Assembly (NCBI GenBank): GCA_950022655.1 | Contig: OX465584.1 | Coordinates: 45,800,723 to 45,864,722 of the forward strand | Direction: 5' to 3' | From: Alentia gelatinosa | Taxonomy: Eukaryota > Annelida > Polychaeta > Phyllodocida > Polynoidae | Length of the DNA: 64,000 bases | Shown: positions 1 to 12,827 of the stretch, piece after piece | Position numbering within the stretch: position 1 is the first letter of the stretch | Layout of the letters: the number at the start of each line of letters is the position of its first letter | Notes under the pieces: generated by a model | Databases searched by the model: none | What the model was told of the DNA's origin: nothing | What the model saw: the letters and a program-made list of their open reading frames with translations, nothing else | Program-made: the position numbers and the translations under genes

Positions 1-342
1 CCATCATAATCACGTTCACATAGTATACCCTCTTATAATTTCCGAGCCTCGATTTTGGCCACTCTTAATAATGAAAGCCACACAACCCTGACATATCCTA
101 ATATGTGTTACTGACCAGATGAGATTAAAGACTAAAAATAATCAACGATTGTATAGTCGCACAATATGAACAATACACAGCTGTCACTGTCTCATCTCGA
201 TCTGAAGGGCATTTCTCATTCTTGGCTTGACAACATTTCTAACCAGTTCGCATCTAATTATCCCTCCATATCTTCTTATACCTCTGATCCTACCTTAAAT
301 TTCTACCTTTGATTCTTAAAATCTATCAAAAAGATTGTGATC
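1..342. other. Non-coding stretch, nothing recognised
   Basis: AT-rich sequence with no open frame of note, no inverted repeat and no recognisable RNA gene. It leads directly into the 63-bp tandem repeat. Probably intergenic or intronic. Confidence 0.5.
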
Positions 343-600
343 CTTGCCATGTGACAACAGCGGCTACTTTAACAGTATAAAGACCACTTCACTGTTGGTG
401 AAGGGATGCTTGCTATATGACTACAGCTGTTTTAACAGCATAAAGACCACTTCACTCGAGCTAACGTAGTACTTGCCTTAGGACTACAGCAGCTGTAATG
501 CCGTAAAGCCCCTTTGACCTGCACCTGAGTGATCCTTGTGTTATGAGTACAGCTGCTATGACGCTGTGACGACCACTTCGCAGTCATTGAACGTTGTTAA
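343..600 (+). repeat. Four diverged tandem units of about 63 bp
   Basis: Units start at 343, 409, 472 and 535 with CTTGCC, CTTGCT, CTTGCC and CTTGTG. Each carries a GA(C/G)(T/A)ACAGC core, and most carry a later AAAGACCACTTCACT-like core. Unit lengths are 66, 63 and 63 before the last. The one visible length difference is exactly three bases, so all units keep the same frame when read from the second base: residues such as D/E-Y-S and K-T-T-S recur at matching places. Units 2 and 3 contain in-frame stops, so it is not an intact coding repeat now. It could be a decayed peptide-repeat exon or a non-coding minisatellite whose period is a multiple of three by chance. Confidence 0.7.
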
Positions 601-701
601 GCATCCCAAATCTTATGGCGCCTATCACATTCTGTTTCAATCTAATTTCCCCATGAACTCTATATACCTGTTCTTTACATTGGGAATGCCCGCACCATAA
701 T

Positions 702-926
702 CAGGGGCCCGTTTAATAATCTAGGATCGTACATAAAGACCCTTTTCTGTAACTCATACAAGGGTTATCGTTTAATGATATTTAAGTATGTTCACTGAGA
801 CAGTATTAGCCGTCCATGAGGTCGTCTATAAGTGTTGAATAAAGTTTATCCATATCATCCCTGGGTCCCTATTGCATACAGAAAAAGGTCTACAGGTGCG
901 ATCCTAGATTATTAAACGGGCCCCAG
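702..926. mobile_element. Small inverted-repeat element (MITE), about 225 bp
   Basis: The left end reads CAGGGGCCCGTTTAATAATC and the right end, reverse-complemented, reads CTGGGGCCCGTTTAATAATC. The match continues inward for roughly 40 bases with few differences. The interior has no coding capacity. The CAGGGGCC start recalls hAT-type non-autonomous elements, but I cannot see a clean 8-bp target duplication, so the superfamily is not settled. Confidence 0.8.
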
Positions 927-3900
927 GGCCTTCTCTCCAATACTCCAACCCATCAGCAGATCTCCTATTTCCCATCTGAGGAAGATATCATACTCTGAAA
1001 TCTGCCTCTGAAATCTGCCATTCATCTACAGATGGTGACATAACGTTCTGAATATCTCCTGATTTGTTTAACAGACATTGCCAATAGGAATCCTCCTTAG
1101 ATTGAGAGTAAAAGGAGGGAACTGCAATTCTGGACAATCAAGATAAACTTTTTACTCACTTTTCTGACTCCCAGTTCCTAACCCCACCCACTCCCTCAGG
1201 CACCAACCCAGAAACCCATTCAGATCCCTCGCATCACGAAGCAGAGTGGAACAGGGTCCAATTTAACATGTCAAAGTTTATCAAGAGACACATTATTATC
1301 AGAGTTTAGCTACAGAAGAGAAAGCCTACCTGCCACCATCACTCACCCCCAAAATCTGTGTCTCATTAAGTAAGACAAACGGAGGCAAACAGGAGTCACA
1401 TGTTTCTAGTAGATCATGCGGTAAGAGAGGACGGAAGGTGATTGAGATGCCAGTTGGGTGAGGGTCGGGTTAAGAAACCTGTCCGAAGTAAGACGTAAAT
1501 AGGAACTTTTTTTCTGTTAGAGAACAGGCGGCTGTTATTTTATGATGAAGAGGTTCACATACTCACTGTTGATACCCACAGAAGGGTGAGTTTAATACAT
1601 TTTCTTAGTTAACAGCAGATATTCAATGGATGGACTCGACTTATTCGGATGCAGATAGAATAACGAGCATAAGCTCATGCTACTAACGCAATAATAGGTG
1701 ATGACTATATATGTACTACGTTCTTATAAGAAACACAGTATATATACATGCCAATGGCCAATCCAAATATGTCCATAGCGGAGTTGTTGCTATTGGCTGG
1801 ACTGTTGCTATGACGTAAAATACAACACAACCACCCCAACCTTAGAAACATTCCTTGACTCCGAGTATGATATATGCCTACTAACAGCTGTGAATGACGA
1901 GAAAGTTGAAAGAAAGTTGCCGGTATCTATTAAGGCAATGACCGATTAGCTACATGGCCTCCAGTATGGAAGGTTTAGTAGGGCAGACGACAATGTTGGT
2001 CGGTAATTCAGAACGAGGCTCCGGGCCAGGAGTACCTGGCACGTGTCTGTCTTTAGGAGGAGGGGCGGATCATGTAGTGATACGTTAAGCGTCATATATG
2101 TACTACAAGGATAGCTCTAGGGTGTCCCTTCCAGGTAAAAAGTTCTACTGTGACTAGATTCAATACACTACGTCGTTACATTATCACGTTGACGTCACTA
2201 CGTCGCTACAACGTCATAGCGACACAACGCAACAACGGATATGTAACAAGGGAATTGCAAAGTCGGGAGTGTTGAAATGGTTTTGTGGTGTTTAATTTGA
2301 TAACGCCCTTGGGCGGATGGAAACTTTTATTGACACAATATCATTCACCAGTTATAGTTGATGATCTTCCATGAAGATGTCATTAACACTAACAATGTAC
2401 AATAAACAATTATACTTCACAGGAGGACGCTATAAAGTTACATACAATTGTTACATGTCTATACATATTCCATGATTGATTTTACTTTTAAATACATCTC
2501 TTTGGCGTAGGCTTTGTATTTCTGGTGGTATTTTTCCCCATGTGACAACAACTGACACACTCGAGCTGCACAAGGGTTAATTCTAGATATGGAATTTAAT
2601 TTCTGCTTGTATTTTGAGAACGGGTCACTGGTATAGATTTATTGATACGGATTTCCAATGATCTCCGATGGTCTTTTCTGGGGCATCGTACTATAAACAC
2701 GCAGCGTAGTAAAGGGGCAGACCAGAGTGAGACATGGCCTGAGTACTTGAGTCCGGGTCATAAGTTCAGAGGGCATATATAAACAGTGCCGGGGTAATAT
2801 ATCGAGCGACAAGATACCGTCAGAAGAAGACCTTAATTAAGGTCAGAAATACATGGATGAACATGGCACAGAGACATGACGATGGGTTGTATAATTATGT
2901 GGATACGGAACCCCTGTGCGCAGTTTGTTTGGTGTTCAGCCAGAAAGGTCATGGTCAGATGACCGGACACATATCCAGGAGCAAGACCTAGATGTAGATG
3001 GATGAGGGAGAAGGGAACCCTTCCGTAATACAGTCTTGATACAGACCTATAATAAGACATATGGGTCACACTGCCACATGTGTTAAACCTACACGAAGGC
3101 AAGCCTATACTAAGACACGGATCAGCCTCTGGAATATAAAACCAGCCCTTATACAGACCATAATTTTATTCTATACTGCATTTGCTCCACTCCGTCTAGC
3201 TTTACAGTACCTGCCTATAATGTAGGTGGGAGCGTACGGTTTCACTGTCAAACTTGCTGCTTGGCATAAAAAAATAATGTTCCAAAATCCTCTTGCTACT
3301 ATCAAGCTCTAGGAAACACCCACTTTTTGACCATCACTTGTAAAATAAGTCTGCATGAATAAAACCTTACATTTTATAATGATTTAATGTAACTTTGTAA
3401 AAAAAGAAATGTAGTAATCATGTCACTAATAAGTATGCAGCTTTACGATTAACGACTGGACACGACATATCGCACTCTGTAGAGTGTCTCCTTATCCCTC
3501 ATTAAGTCATTGTATGGACACTAGATGCCGCTGTACAGAACATGGACATCTGCTTAATGTACAACACCCCTACTTATCTTCCTACCTCTAAAACGGATTG
3601 TGGCTCAGTCGACTACATGTCATGCACACCTTAATAGAGACCTACTGCAGGACATACCAGCCAGTTTACGACGTATTAATCATACCTTCATACACAGATA
3701 TATAACATATTGGAGTCGGTTACTTGGAGTTATACATCATTATTAACAGCCAGTTTCATATGACAGTGAGGTTGAACCTAGGAGATGGAAATGATAGATA
3801 ATTCGCGTAAAACGACAGTTTGATTGTCGTCGTACCTCCGAACCTGTGGTCCACAGGCTAGTCTGTTACACGATTACTACATGTTATACACGGCTTCATA

Positions 3901-3933
3901 CAAAGCTACAAGAAGACGCCCCGTTATGTACAG
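927..3933. other. Gene-poor stretch
   Basis: No exon with convincing splice sites was found. The only small structure noticed is a short direct repeat CACTACGTCG(T/C)TACA at about 2168 and 2197. Short open frames here, for example on the minus strand at 2833-3102, have no recognisable protein features. Confidence 0.4.
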
Positions 3934-4063
3934 TGTGGATCACTAGAGATCCAAGGCCTCTGACCCAGGAGCACTGCTCTGACACGTGCCCTGGAACTCC
4001 AGGGTCCTCCCGCCTGTTTTTATGCTCGTGCTGCTGCAGAATATACGCAGGACCAACAGGCAG
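3934..4063 (+). CDS. Possible coding exon, unidentified protein
   Basis: An open stretch preceded by ...ATGTACAG and ending at GGCAG|GTAAAG, a good donor. If used, the exon is 130 bp, entering in phase 1 and leaving in phase 2. The peptide has a cysteine-rich end (CSDTC, then CSCCCR). The acceptor has a poor pyrimidine tract and I recognise no domain. Weak candidate, listed because similar GC-richer plus-strand islands follow downstream. Confidence 0.2.
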
Positions 4064-4325
4064 GTAAAGACAACGGACGGTGACACACAGAAACGTACGG
4101 GAATGCTCTTAATAGGTCTGTGAGAAGGGAGCTGTCAAGAAAGGATGTCAGTGGTCAATATTGGGGGTGTATTACAAGGGAAGAGTAAAGAAGGGTATGT
4201 AATAGAGGAAGAGTAAAAATGTTCGGAAGGCAGTGGTTCAGGAAGAAAGTGTGTGGTGGTGATAGGGAACCAAGGCAGCAGAGCAGTGGACATCAACAAT
4301 GTATCTGAAAACCATTTATATACTT

Positions 4326-4411
<86 letters not shown>

Positions 4412-4421
4412 CATATATATA
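4326..4421. repeat. (AT)n microsatellite
   Basis: Almost pure alternating AT for about 80 bases, with one interruption near 4345 and a (AC)AT-rich tail. Open frames across it on both strands are Tyr-Ile repeats produced by the microsatellite and are not genes. Confidence 0.97.
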
Positions 4422-7078
4422 GCTACAATATTAGGGTCGAGAAGGTAATTTCTAAGACAGAAAAATTGGAGAGATCGATAGCAAGTGTACAAGGTATAGT
4501 AGGGGAGGTGGCAAGTAGGGAAAGGGGCAGGTGGTAGGGCAGGGTTGTTAACAAAGAGTTGGTAGATGGTGAGGGGTAAGTGAGGAGATGGCATGATCGT
4601 GACTTGACCCTCACATACCATCATGTCACTGTGCGGCATGCCTGACTATGTCCCTGACCTTAACATGCTATCTGGGCAGTGGTTGTCTCCGGGGTCATCA
4701 CTAGCCATATGACATGTTAATAACCGAGACAAGGTGCCGACAAGGGGGCGAGGATCTCACCCTGCCCGCCTACATGCTATCTTGTTAAAGGGGCCTAGTC
4801 ATTATCGCCCACCCGGCAATCTTCATCTGCGTATTGTCTGTCCTCTGTCATGGGCGCATTGGCCTTCGATCTGATTCCTGGACTCACGATGCCCGGTAAC
4901 CAGTGAATATATACATGTTGTACATGTATGTACAAATTGCGTGGCACCTTTCATCCTTTTCCTGTGAACCTTTGTTCCTCTATTCCTGTTTCCTGCCATC
5001 TATAGTGAAACGAGCCTGCCACCCATTGCTCAACACTAATTTGCAATGGGATAGATATAAAAGAAATATAAATAATTCCCTTATGACGGAATAATCCCTA
5101 CCACACGTTATTTAATCCACGTCCATTACTCTAATAGACGGTGGAGAGAGTGCAGGTTCTCCCGCTGACTCATGCCGCCATACGCAGCACTCCTTCATTA
5201 AGGCCCTTTATCCCTGACCACCCTGAGGCTCGCCCCCACGTCCCACGCACATGAGCGCCACAGAGCTCTACAATAAAAAATGACGTGTCGGTGAACCTTC
5301 ACAACGGGCAGTCCCAGTCTGACACAGGACCCCCCCCCCTGATTCCTGAGGATTTAATCCACAGATGGAGTCTAAGAATTGACGATCCTAAGATTGCAAA
5401 CAACGGTGATATTCGTATAAGATATTATTGGTAATATCATATGCCATCCACATCTATTCTAAGCAATACAGAATAACCTAGTAATTTTTGTTCAGTGATT
5501 TCCCCCACCTGGTTTGGAGACCTGTCTCGGATTCGCCAGAGGGAGTTCTTGACGCATGCATGTAGTCAACAGTTGCCCAAATAATGGATAGAGCAGGCAT
5601 ACCGTTAAGCAACCATGTCAGAGCGTGACTGGTACGTGCATGTTTCTATATGGACATGTTTTATTTGCGTTCATTTGAAGCATGTTCACTAAATTGTGAC
5701 ATGATAGGTCAGAAAGGCATGTGATAATGGCGACATGGATCCCTTGAATTGAATAGGCTCATCTTGAAAAACGTACCTGATCCGGTTAACTCCAGAATGT
5801 TCCGCTTTTTGGTGTCACGATACGTGCAATTCTCATCTGCTCAGGTCTGTTCTTGAGGACAAATTATCAAGGTTTTATAACAAACAGAATATAATGTCCG
5901 CATATTACACATTTTTCTCCAGTTAGACACACCCGACGTGGATATTCAGGCAATCGTGCATACGTTATTCACAGACCACATAACCCACAAATAGAACATT
6001 ATTCTTGATACATGTATATGGTCACCAAGAAATCACTTCAATCTGCGTTCTTGTATGCCACATTGTAGTCTTGAAGTTGTTTGCATATACAGTAAACCTA
6101 TCTCGGAATAGGATAATAATTTTATGAGGTACCCATCTCCGTTGAGACCACAAAGGAATAGGAAGTATGAAAACTAAAATGTGGTGTACATCCATGCTTG
6201 TGCACACTCTTGAATTTCTTTTATGCCCCCTCTCGACAGGTGAGACCTCGATACATGCATATTAGCAGAACATAGTCCAAGTATATGGCCTTGTCAGCAT
6301 TATCGATGATATGTAAGCAAAGCGCCTGCTTGAGTACCAAGTTTCAGGCAAATCACTGAACAGTTACATTTTTCTTGCTTAGTTGCACCGATTAAAATGG
6401 GCAGTCTAGGACCACAAAGGTTCATCTTGGCAGGAGTCCAATGCCATGATATTCAATCTTCTTTGGAAAAAAAATCTCATGAAAAATGAATTATTAATAG
6501 TCTCCCATATATCGCATAGCATGTGACTTTTGTGGGATTTTGGTGTAGCCATTGACCACTTGACAGACACGTAGTTAGGACATGTACACATGAGACCCTT
6601 TGAAGAGGAGACTTGGGGAGGGGGACGTGGTAGATTAATACTCTGACTTGCGCAGAATTCCTCATGCACCAAACATCACGCTATCGTCATACCTCAGCAT
6701 GCGTGTCCGATGAAGTCACAGTGAAATGTGTTAATTCAGTACGTCAAGAAAAAAAGAAAGGGCCCTGTCCTTTATTCTACTTCACCCTAGCTTCAGCCGT
6801 ACAGCCCCAGCCCCGGATCGGGCGATATACCTGTGTCATAACTCACCTTTACATGAGTTCCCTAACCCCGGCCCCTGCCCCACCTACACCCCCTGTTTGT
6901 GAGACACGCAGGTACAACGTTGTTAAAGGAAGGTGTCATTTATCGACAGGGACCTGGACGAACGTAGTTGGCATGCGCAATGACGTCAAATTAATAATCT
7001 AAGCGGTTTTATAAGAAGATTTCTATACGCACCACGGAACATTGTCCACCTAGATGGCCACCAACCTCTGTATCCGAC
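4422..7078. other. Gene-poor stretch
   Basis: No convincing exons or repeats apart from a run of nine C at 5331-5339. Frames at 6406-6672 (minus) and 6664-7002 (plus) lack protein-like composition or good splice signals. Probably intronic or intergenic. Confidence 0.4.
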
Positions 7079-7418
7079 TTGAACCTTTTAAGGACGGCTG
7101 CCTATGGCTGAACTGTACACTTGGGGACAGCTACTAGTGACTATGTATAGTTCTAGGGGACGGGGGGATTGTCCTCTGAACTTTGAATTCGAAGGTTTAT
7201 CACGTGATATAATATTCTATTATTGATATTTTAAATTCTATTATTTAGAATTAAAAGGAATGATGTTAAACCTACATCCTGTTAAAATTTCAAGTTCATT
7301 GTTAAAATATTTCCTTTTGAAAAACAATTATATAAATATCCAGCAAATGATGCCTTAAGGCATCATCTGCCCCCAGCCGGTTGATGCCTTAAGGCATCAT
7401 CCGTCCTTAAAGGGTTAA
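7079..7418. mobile_element. piggyBac-like MITE with duplicated palindromes
   Basis: The left end is TTGAACCTTTTAAGGACGG. The right end, reverse-complemented, is TTAACCCTTTAAGGACGG. A CCCTTT-type terminus flanked by TTAA is typical of piggyBac-related elements; here the right TTAA (7415-7418) is intact and the left is TTGA. Near the right end are two perfect palindromes built on GATGCCTTAAGGCATC, at 7347-7366 and 7383-7398, separated by 16 bases. There is no transposase frame, so the element is non-autonomous. Confidence 0.65.
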
Positions 7419-9779
7419 TACAGGTTAGTGACGTAAGATCGCTTTCTTGGCCAAAGAGTTTGATAAGAATATCTCGAAGCAAAGTACAATTTCGAATCTA
7501 GTTGCTAATAAACTTTAAGTACTCGCTACAAACCATGCTAAGCTTAGGTAATTAATTACGAAGTCTAACTTCCTGGTGTCTTTATCAAAATACTAAAAAA
7601 AATACTAATGTGAATATTATTAGCACCGATACAGGTCCCTTTATTGCGGAACTTAATTCAACGTAGATGTAAAGTATGATTAATGCAACTGGTTAAGTTT
7701 AATTATATTCATTCAATAAGAGGGGGTTTATTTCTAATATCTACTTTAGCACAAAACGCTGATTATGTCGAGCGCTACACGTGTATGTGTGTTTGTTGAA
7801 AATTTGTGACCCTATGAAGAAGGTGCATAGAACCCTGGATAAAGAGGAACTTCAGTCCCCGGATAGACCAAATGCAAAACATCTATTTCAGGTTTGATAT
7901 AGTTGAGTGGCTATCTTTTTCGAGTACCGCTTCACCACAGGGGACAGACACTTAGGGTCTTCAACGAACGACGCACTTTCCTGAAAGGGCGTGCTGTAAT
8001 GCAGTGATAAAGTGCGTGACTCTATCACGTCAAAACCACAACCCCCTGACTCTTTCTGATGCGCTATTCTGCTTATTTGTGCAGTGTCTTTGAGATTTAA
8101 ATTCGATTATGTACAGACCGGTCGGACGTTGCCACAGCGTAGGACCGTGGAAAACATGGCTTTAAAGACATGTTCTTCTAACCATAAAGTATAGCCTCTT
8201 TCAATGTAAGATGCACAATTAGTCTTGGCCAAATCCCTGAACACCAAGTCAATCCCCACTTGAAGAGTCTTGACCTGAGAAAGGTGAATGAGGGCCCAGG
8301 TAAGGTATAGGAGTGGGACTTAATGCCATCATCAGTTAATTCCATTCCCAAACAGTGGAATGGCAGACTTAATTGCAACTGCTTGCCCACACACACTTAC
8401 CGTATTGTACGACACCGGGCTTTTATAAGGTGGAGTATCCATGTGTGGCACCTGAAGTGCATACCTACATGTGACGTCATGTAACAATGGCTGGTCAAGA
8501 AGGTTTCATTTACTTTAACATGGACATGTTCAGGCTGGGTTTGACTAAGTGCTGGCCCTTATTATGCTTGATCAGATGGTTTTTGACGCTAATGGTTTTA
8601 CTTTTTCTCTTTGTATAAGAGTTGGAATTTTGCTCCGTAAAGGTAAGGGTAGATAACTCTCAGCACGTAGAGTTGAGGCTCTTTGTCACTGGAGGGGACA
8701 GGTACTGGAGGAAGGCATGCGGTACCTTGATATGGGCGGCATTAATATTCTCTGCCGTGTACACTGGTGGGCGGACGTATATTCATAGTAAACACGTTCG
8801 AGCGGGTGTTGTTTTGATGTGGAGCTGCGGACGAGAGCTGTCCTGTCTGTGACCAGGCCTTGTTGACTTATTCAAATGGACTGCGACGGACAGGCAGCTG
8901 AGGAATGTGACATGCAAATTGTGGAAACCTACAGGACGTGGAGGACCGCTGCTAGTCGACCCGTACCCGGGCAGGGAGCGCCGCCATAGGGGAAAAAATA
9001 CTCAGAAAAAAAATCCAGTGTCTTCCACCTCACAGATTGGTGGGTGGCAGGTACCGGTGGTGGGTGGCAGGTAGGAGGATAGATGTGCGTGGTGGGATAA
9101 CAATATATGTTTTGTGTGGCGAGGTGACAATATCCCATTTATTCTACCACTCATATATTTCTGCATAGACTTAACATGGCGTGAATATGCCATGATTATG
9201 CCATAAAATATGTATATGCCACACGTGACATATGAAGTTAAAAATACGTGATGGGTCAGAATAAAATCTAAACATCACTCAATTCCATGACATTCGTTGT
9301 CTTCTGCTACAGATATCACTCAGATCTGCTTCGTGGTGACATTTTGGGAATGGGTGGCAGTAAAAGGAGCCACTATGGCTAGTAGTGGACAGCAGTTCAC
9401 TTGTGGTAAGTGAGGTATATTGCAGGTGGGCAGCATGTGATTACATGTAGTTACAGTTCGAGGGCAGTAACAAAAGGTAGATTGTAGATGGATGTAAGTG
9501 ATGGGGAGTAACAGGTGAGCAGGTGGCAAACAAGGAGGAGTTGTGGGTGGCTTTGATTAAGGTGGCAGGAATCAGTAACAGGCAGATGGAGTTAGGAGGA
9601 AAGCGAATGGGTAGCAGGTATCAGGTGAGAGAAAATTATAAATGACAATAATAGTAAATGGGAGAGTTTGAGGTGGTGGACTGTGTGACAGTGGGTGACA
9701 ACGTGGGCAATAGGTGGGATATGGGAGACAGTAGTAGGAGGAGGTGTGGGTAGGGGCCCCATACCTGTGCGGTGTATAG
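7419..9779. other. Gene-poor stretch with short G-rich repeats
   Basis: The sequence GGTGGGTGGCAGGTA occurs twice at about 9040-9073. A 76-codon plus-strand frame at 8622-8852 holds one hydrophobic segment, but no clear splice sites or relatives. The 9300-9700 part is a purine/T-rich run of GGTGG, GTAAC and GGAGG words. No recognised gene. Confidence 0.4.
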
Positions 9780-9981
9780 AAAGGATGCTGTCATATGAAT
9801 GGAAACACAAACACCATCCACCGCCGCCTACCCGTGGCCATACGCCAGGCCTACTCGCTCTACGGTTACGGCTCATGGCCGCATGGCAGGGACACACCGA
9901 CACCATCTCAATCCTCCCCTCATTCACTATCCTCACGTCTGTATGAACCCTCATCTCTCGGCCAGTATGTCTCTTGCCCAG
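9780..9981 (+). CDS. Possible coding exon, Ser/Pro/Tyr-rich peptide
   Basis: The exon would follow ...GCGGTGTATAG (the TAG is also the upstream in-frame stop) and end at GCCCAG|GTATCA, giving 202 bp: 67 codons plus one base (phase 1 exit). The peptide is rich in Ser, Pro and Tyr (for example SLYGYGSWPHGRD, SSRLYEPSSLGQY), the sort of low-complexity seen in cytoplasmic tails or scaffolds. The two other plus frames and a long minus-strand frame (9592-9954) are also open, so strand and frame are uncertain. No domain recognised. Confidence 0.3.
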
Positions 9982-12827
9982 GTATCACTCAACCTATTTA
10001 TCGGTAAATATAACGGAGATGAGATGATGGAGTGGTGCTCTTATCACGGTAGGTCCCTGGTTAGATTGCATGTTGGTGGCTATGCAGGACAGGTACCAAC
10101 CATCGCTCTATTATTTTGCTTGTGTCGATACCGGTTTTCCATTAAGATCCTAATCACTGCCAATTAGTACAAATATACGCACTTATATACATGTACATGA
10201 ACAGTAGAACCCCACTAATTAATGGACCACCCGGCACCTATGTGGTTGGGATGGTCCGCTCATCAGATAGAATATAGCTTTGCAAGTCTATTTTGGGTCA
10301 AAATGCCTCGAGTTATGGGGTGCCCCCATTAACGGAATGGACTATGAGGATACACATACATTTGTACACGTATACTAATTACTACAATAAACATACACCG
10401 CTCTATGTAAACCTGCAGATGCATGCCAAATATACTTGAATGGGAAGGATGATAGAGAGGAATTAACAACGTGAGTACGTCCTACCCAGATCGGTGATTA
10501 TGTACATGAGTACTACACGACTGGGATGATTAGTGTATAGCTCTCCGTTTAATCGCCCAGGACGTACTTCGCTCATCTGTATTCTTTCCTTATCTTGGGC
10601 TCCATCCATGCAGTTATCAGTATAACGTTATATAGACTGGCACCTTGATGGTGGCAATAGCAGCTGTATTATCTTCCCATGTGGGATACGGGAGAGATTA
10701 TGTCGATATACGAAAGCTATCTGCTAAATACAGAGTTCTATATTGCATCAGAGGATTTTGTGGATAGGGCCATGATCCATCCTGTAGAGCGCATACTGGG
10801 GACTGTATTGAGGGATGCTTCCACTAGGACGTACGACATATGCCGATCATGGCCGATTTGTTGACTCTCTAGGTCGGGATGAATCGTGTGATAATATTTG
10901 GTTGAATCGCTGCAGTGGAATAGCCCCCTTTGAGGGATAATAGCTGCTCCACACATAGGGGTAATGCTCTTACAAGATCTAGTAAGTTCAAGCAATGAAA
11001 CTCGATGAATTACCTATGATATCTCTATATGTGAAGTTTTCCTGTTGACCAGGAAACACCTCCTCTTCAGTATATTCCAAAAAATCTGTTTTTCCCATCC
11101 TATCTGTCTATCGTTGCCTGTGGAGGTGTTTACCAATACACATGTCCCGCTGTCAGTTATCTCCTTATCAATCCTTATCTCCCCTGCCTCACCCTCCCCC
11201 CTTTTCAATATTTTTACCCTGCTTTACCCCTGGCTCTTATCTCACGGTGTTTCTGTCTTGCTCTTGCCGTCACTCTGCCTTCGGGGCCTCACCTGCATGC
11301 CCCGCCGTGCCCCGCGATATGTCCCCGGGCCCTCTGCCGTGTCCCCGGGCCCACTGTCCCCACGTCTCCAGGGCCGACGAACACTCACTGTCGTCTCTCT
11401 GCCCTCCCTCTATTCCTTGACAAAATATATTTACGCAGTCAAACGAAAGGAGCTGCCCTTCTCCTTTCCCCGTGTCCGCTTACAATATTTTCAGTTGGAT
11501 TATTAATTATCCAATCGTATTTTCCCTATGCCTACTACACCTTTAATCTCACTGTTGCCTTATGTTCGCTTATAGTATCGTCGGGTCAGCCTATGGTTTT
11601 AAACCCACAGAGATATCAATACTTACAATAATATACAATTCTGGCCCTGCATTCACTTCATCAGCGCTACAGCTACTTCATTTTCCCCGATATTCTTTCC
11701 TTCTTACCTCTGTTTCTCCCTGTGTCCCCTCTGATCCCTTTCTGCAATCCCCGTCTTCTTTCCTTCTCTATACCGCTTCATACATGAAAATATGATGTCT
11801 CTAATCCCTGTCTTTTTGATTCGTTGTTCTCTCCCCGCAATCTTATTCTTATTCTTCTAAATCCCTTTCTTTTACCCTGTCCTCTTCCTAACATCTTATA
11901 CCAATTCTTTGCACTGTCCTTTCTGCACCCTCTCACTCCCTACCTCGTCTCTTCCCTCACCCCCTTCTCTCCTCCTTACCTGCTGTCGGCCCACACTAAG
12001 TATCCTGACGTGATCCATGGTCTAGAGTGTCATTTTTTGCCCGTCTTTTTTCTCTCGGCCCTCCAAGACATCTGCGATATTGGTGTTTTTCTCCTGTGTT
12101 GTTAGTCGGTGTGTGGGACTGCTGACAATGTGTCACAAGCCCCATGCAGGCTGCCACTCTCAGAGATCAATCTCCGCTACTTCTACCACCTACTTTTTCC
12201 CGTTCCCTACTCGTATACACGTATGTATACACGTATACACGTGTACGCCTATGTACAAACAGATAGGTCGCCATCTGCGCATAAACACCATTTAGAAAGC
12301 GATGGGGGGAAAAAACTATGTCACACAACGCACATGTGTTGAATGCTTCCTAGACACTCCTCTTTTGCTTTACACCCAAGCTATGAAGAAGTACCAGCAT
12401 TCTAAAACGGGTGAAAAAAAGTGCATTTGCTATAAAAGCGATAGAATAGAAAGATAAAAAGAAGGACGGTGATGTCCTTGCAGCTCAGTAAACGAACATA
12501 AAAGTCGAGGGTGAGGAGTAAGGGGGCAGCACGTGGAGGTAATGCGGCTCTCGGCATAACACTCTCTTCAGAGGTGTGTCCATAGCAATGGGCTGTCACA
12601 GGGGGTTGCAGTCGAGATTATCATAGAAAACTAGGGTATGATTGAATAGCGTACACATAAGGCGAGATATATACGTGTGTGTCCTTACCTCAGTCAAGAA
12701 ACCCTCAGGCCCGTATACGGAGTTATCCATGCAAGTACTCCCGCGGTAACTCGGTTCGCGCCCGGCGTTCGGTTGGTTGGGCGTTCGGTATGCGTCCGTC
12801 GTACGTGTGTATGGGAGTGGGGGTGTG
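9982..12827. other. Gene-poor stretch with C/T-rich domain
   Basis: From about 11045 to 12080 the plus strand is strongly pyrimidine-rich, which keeps several frames open without implying a gene. Within it TGTCCCCGGGCCC is repeated at about 11318 and 11339. The minus strand has an isolated CAG|GTGAGG donor-like site near 11290. Short GTATACACGT words recur at 12210-12245. No supported gene. Confidence 0.4.
10202..10345. mobile_element. pogo/Tigger-like MITE fragment
   Basis: Begins ACAGTAGAACCCCACTAATT, close to the CAGTAGAACC terminus of the complete element at 15.66 kb and known from pogo/Tigger-type Tc1/mariner relatives. The opposite terminus cannot be found, so the right boundary is a guess. 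Confidence 0.5.

Noticed and set aside
4135..4639. Tyr-Ile repeat open frames on both strands
   Set aside because: They are produced by the (AT)n microsatellite and have no non-repetitive protein part with support.
11045..12105. Series of plus-strand frames rich in Ser, Pro and Leu
   Set aside because: Explained by long pyrimidine-rich sequence; no consistent splice sites or domains.
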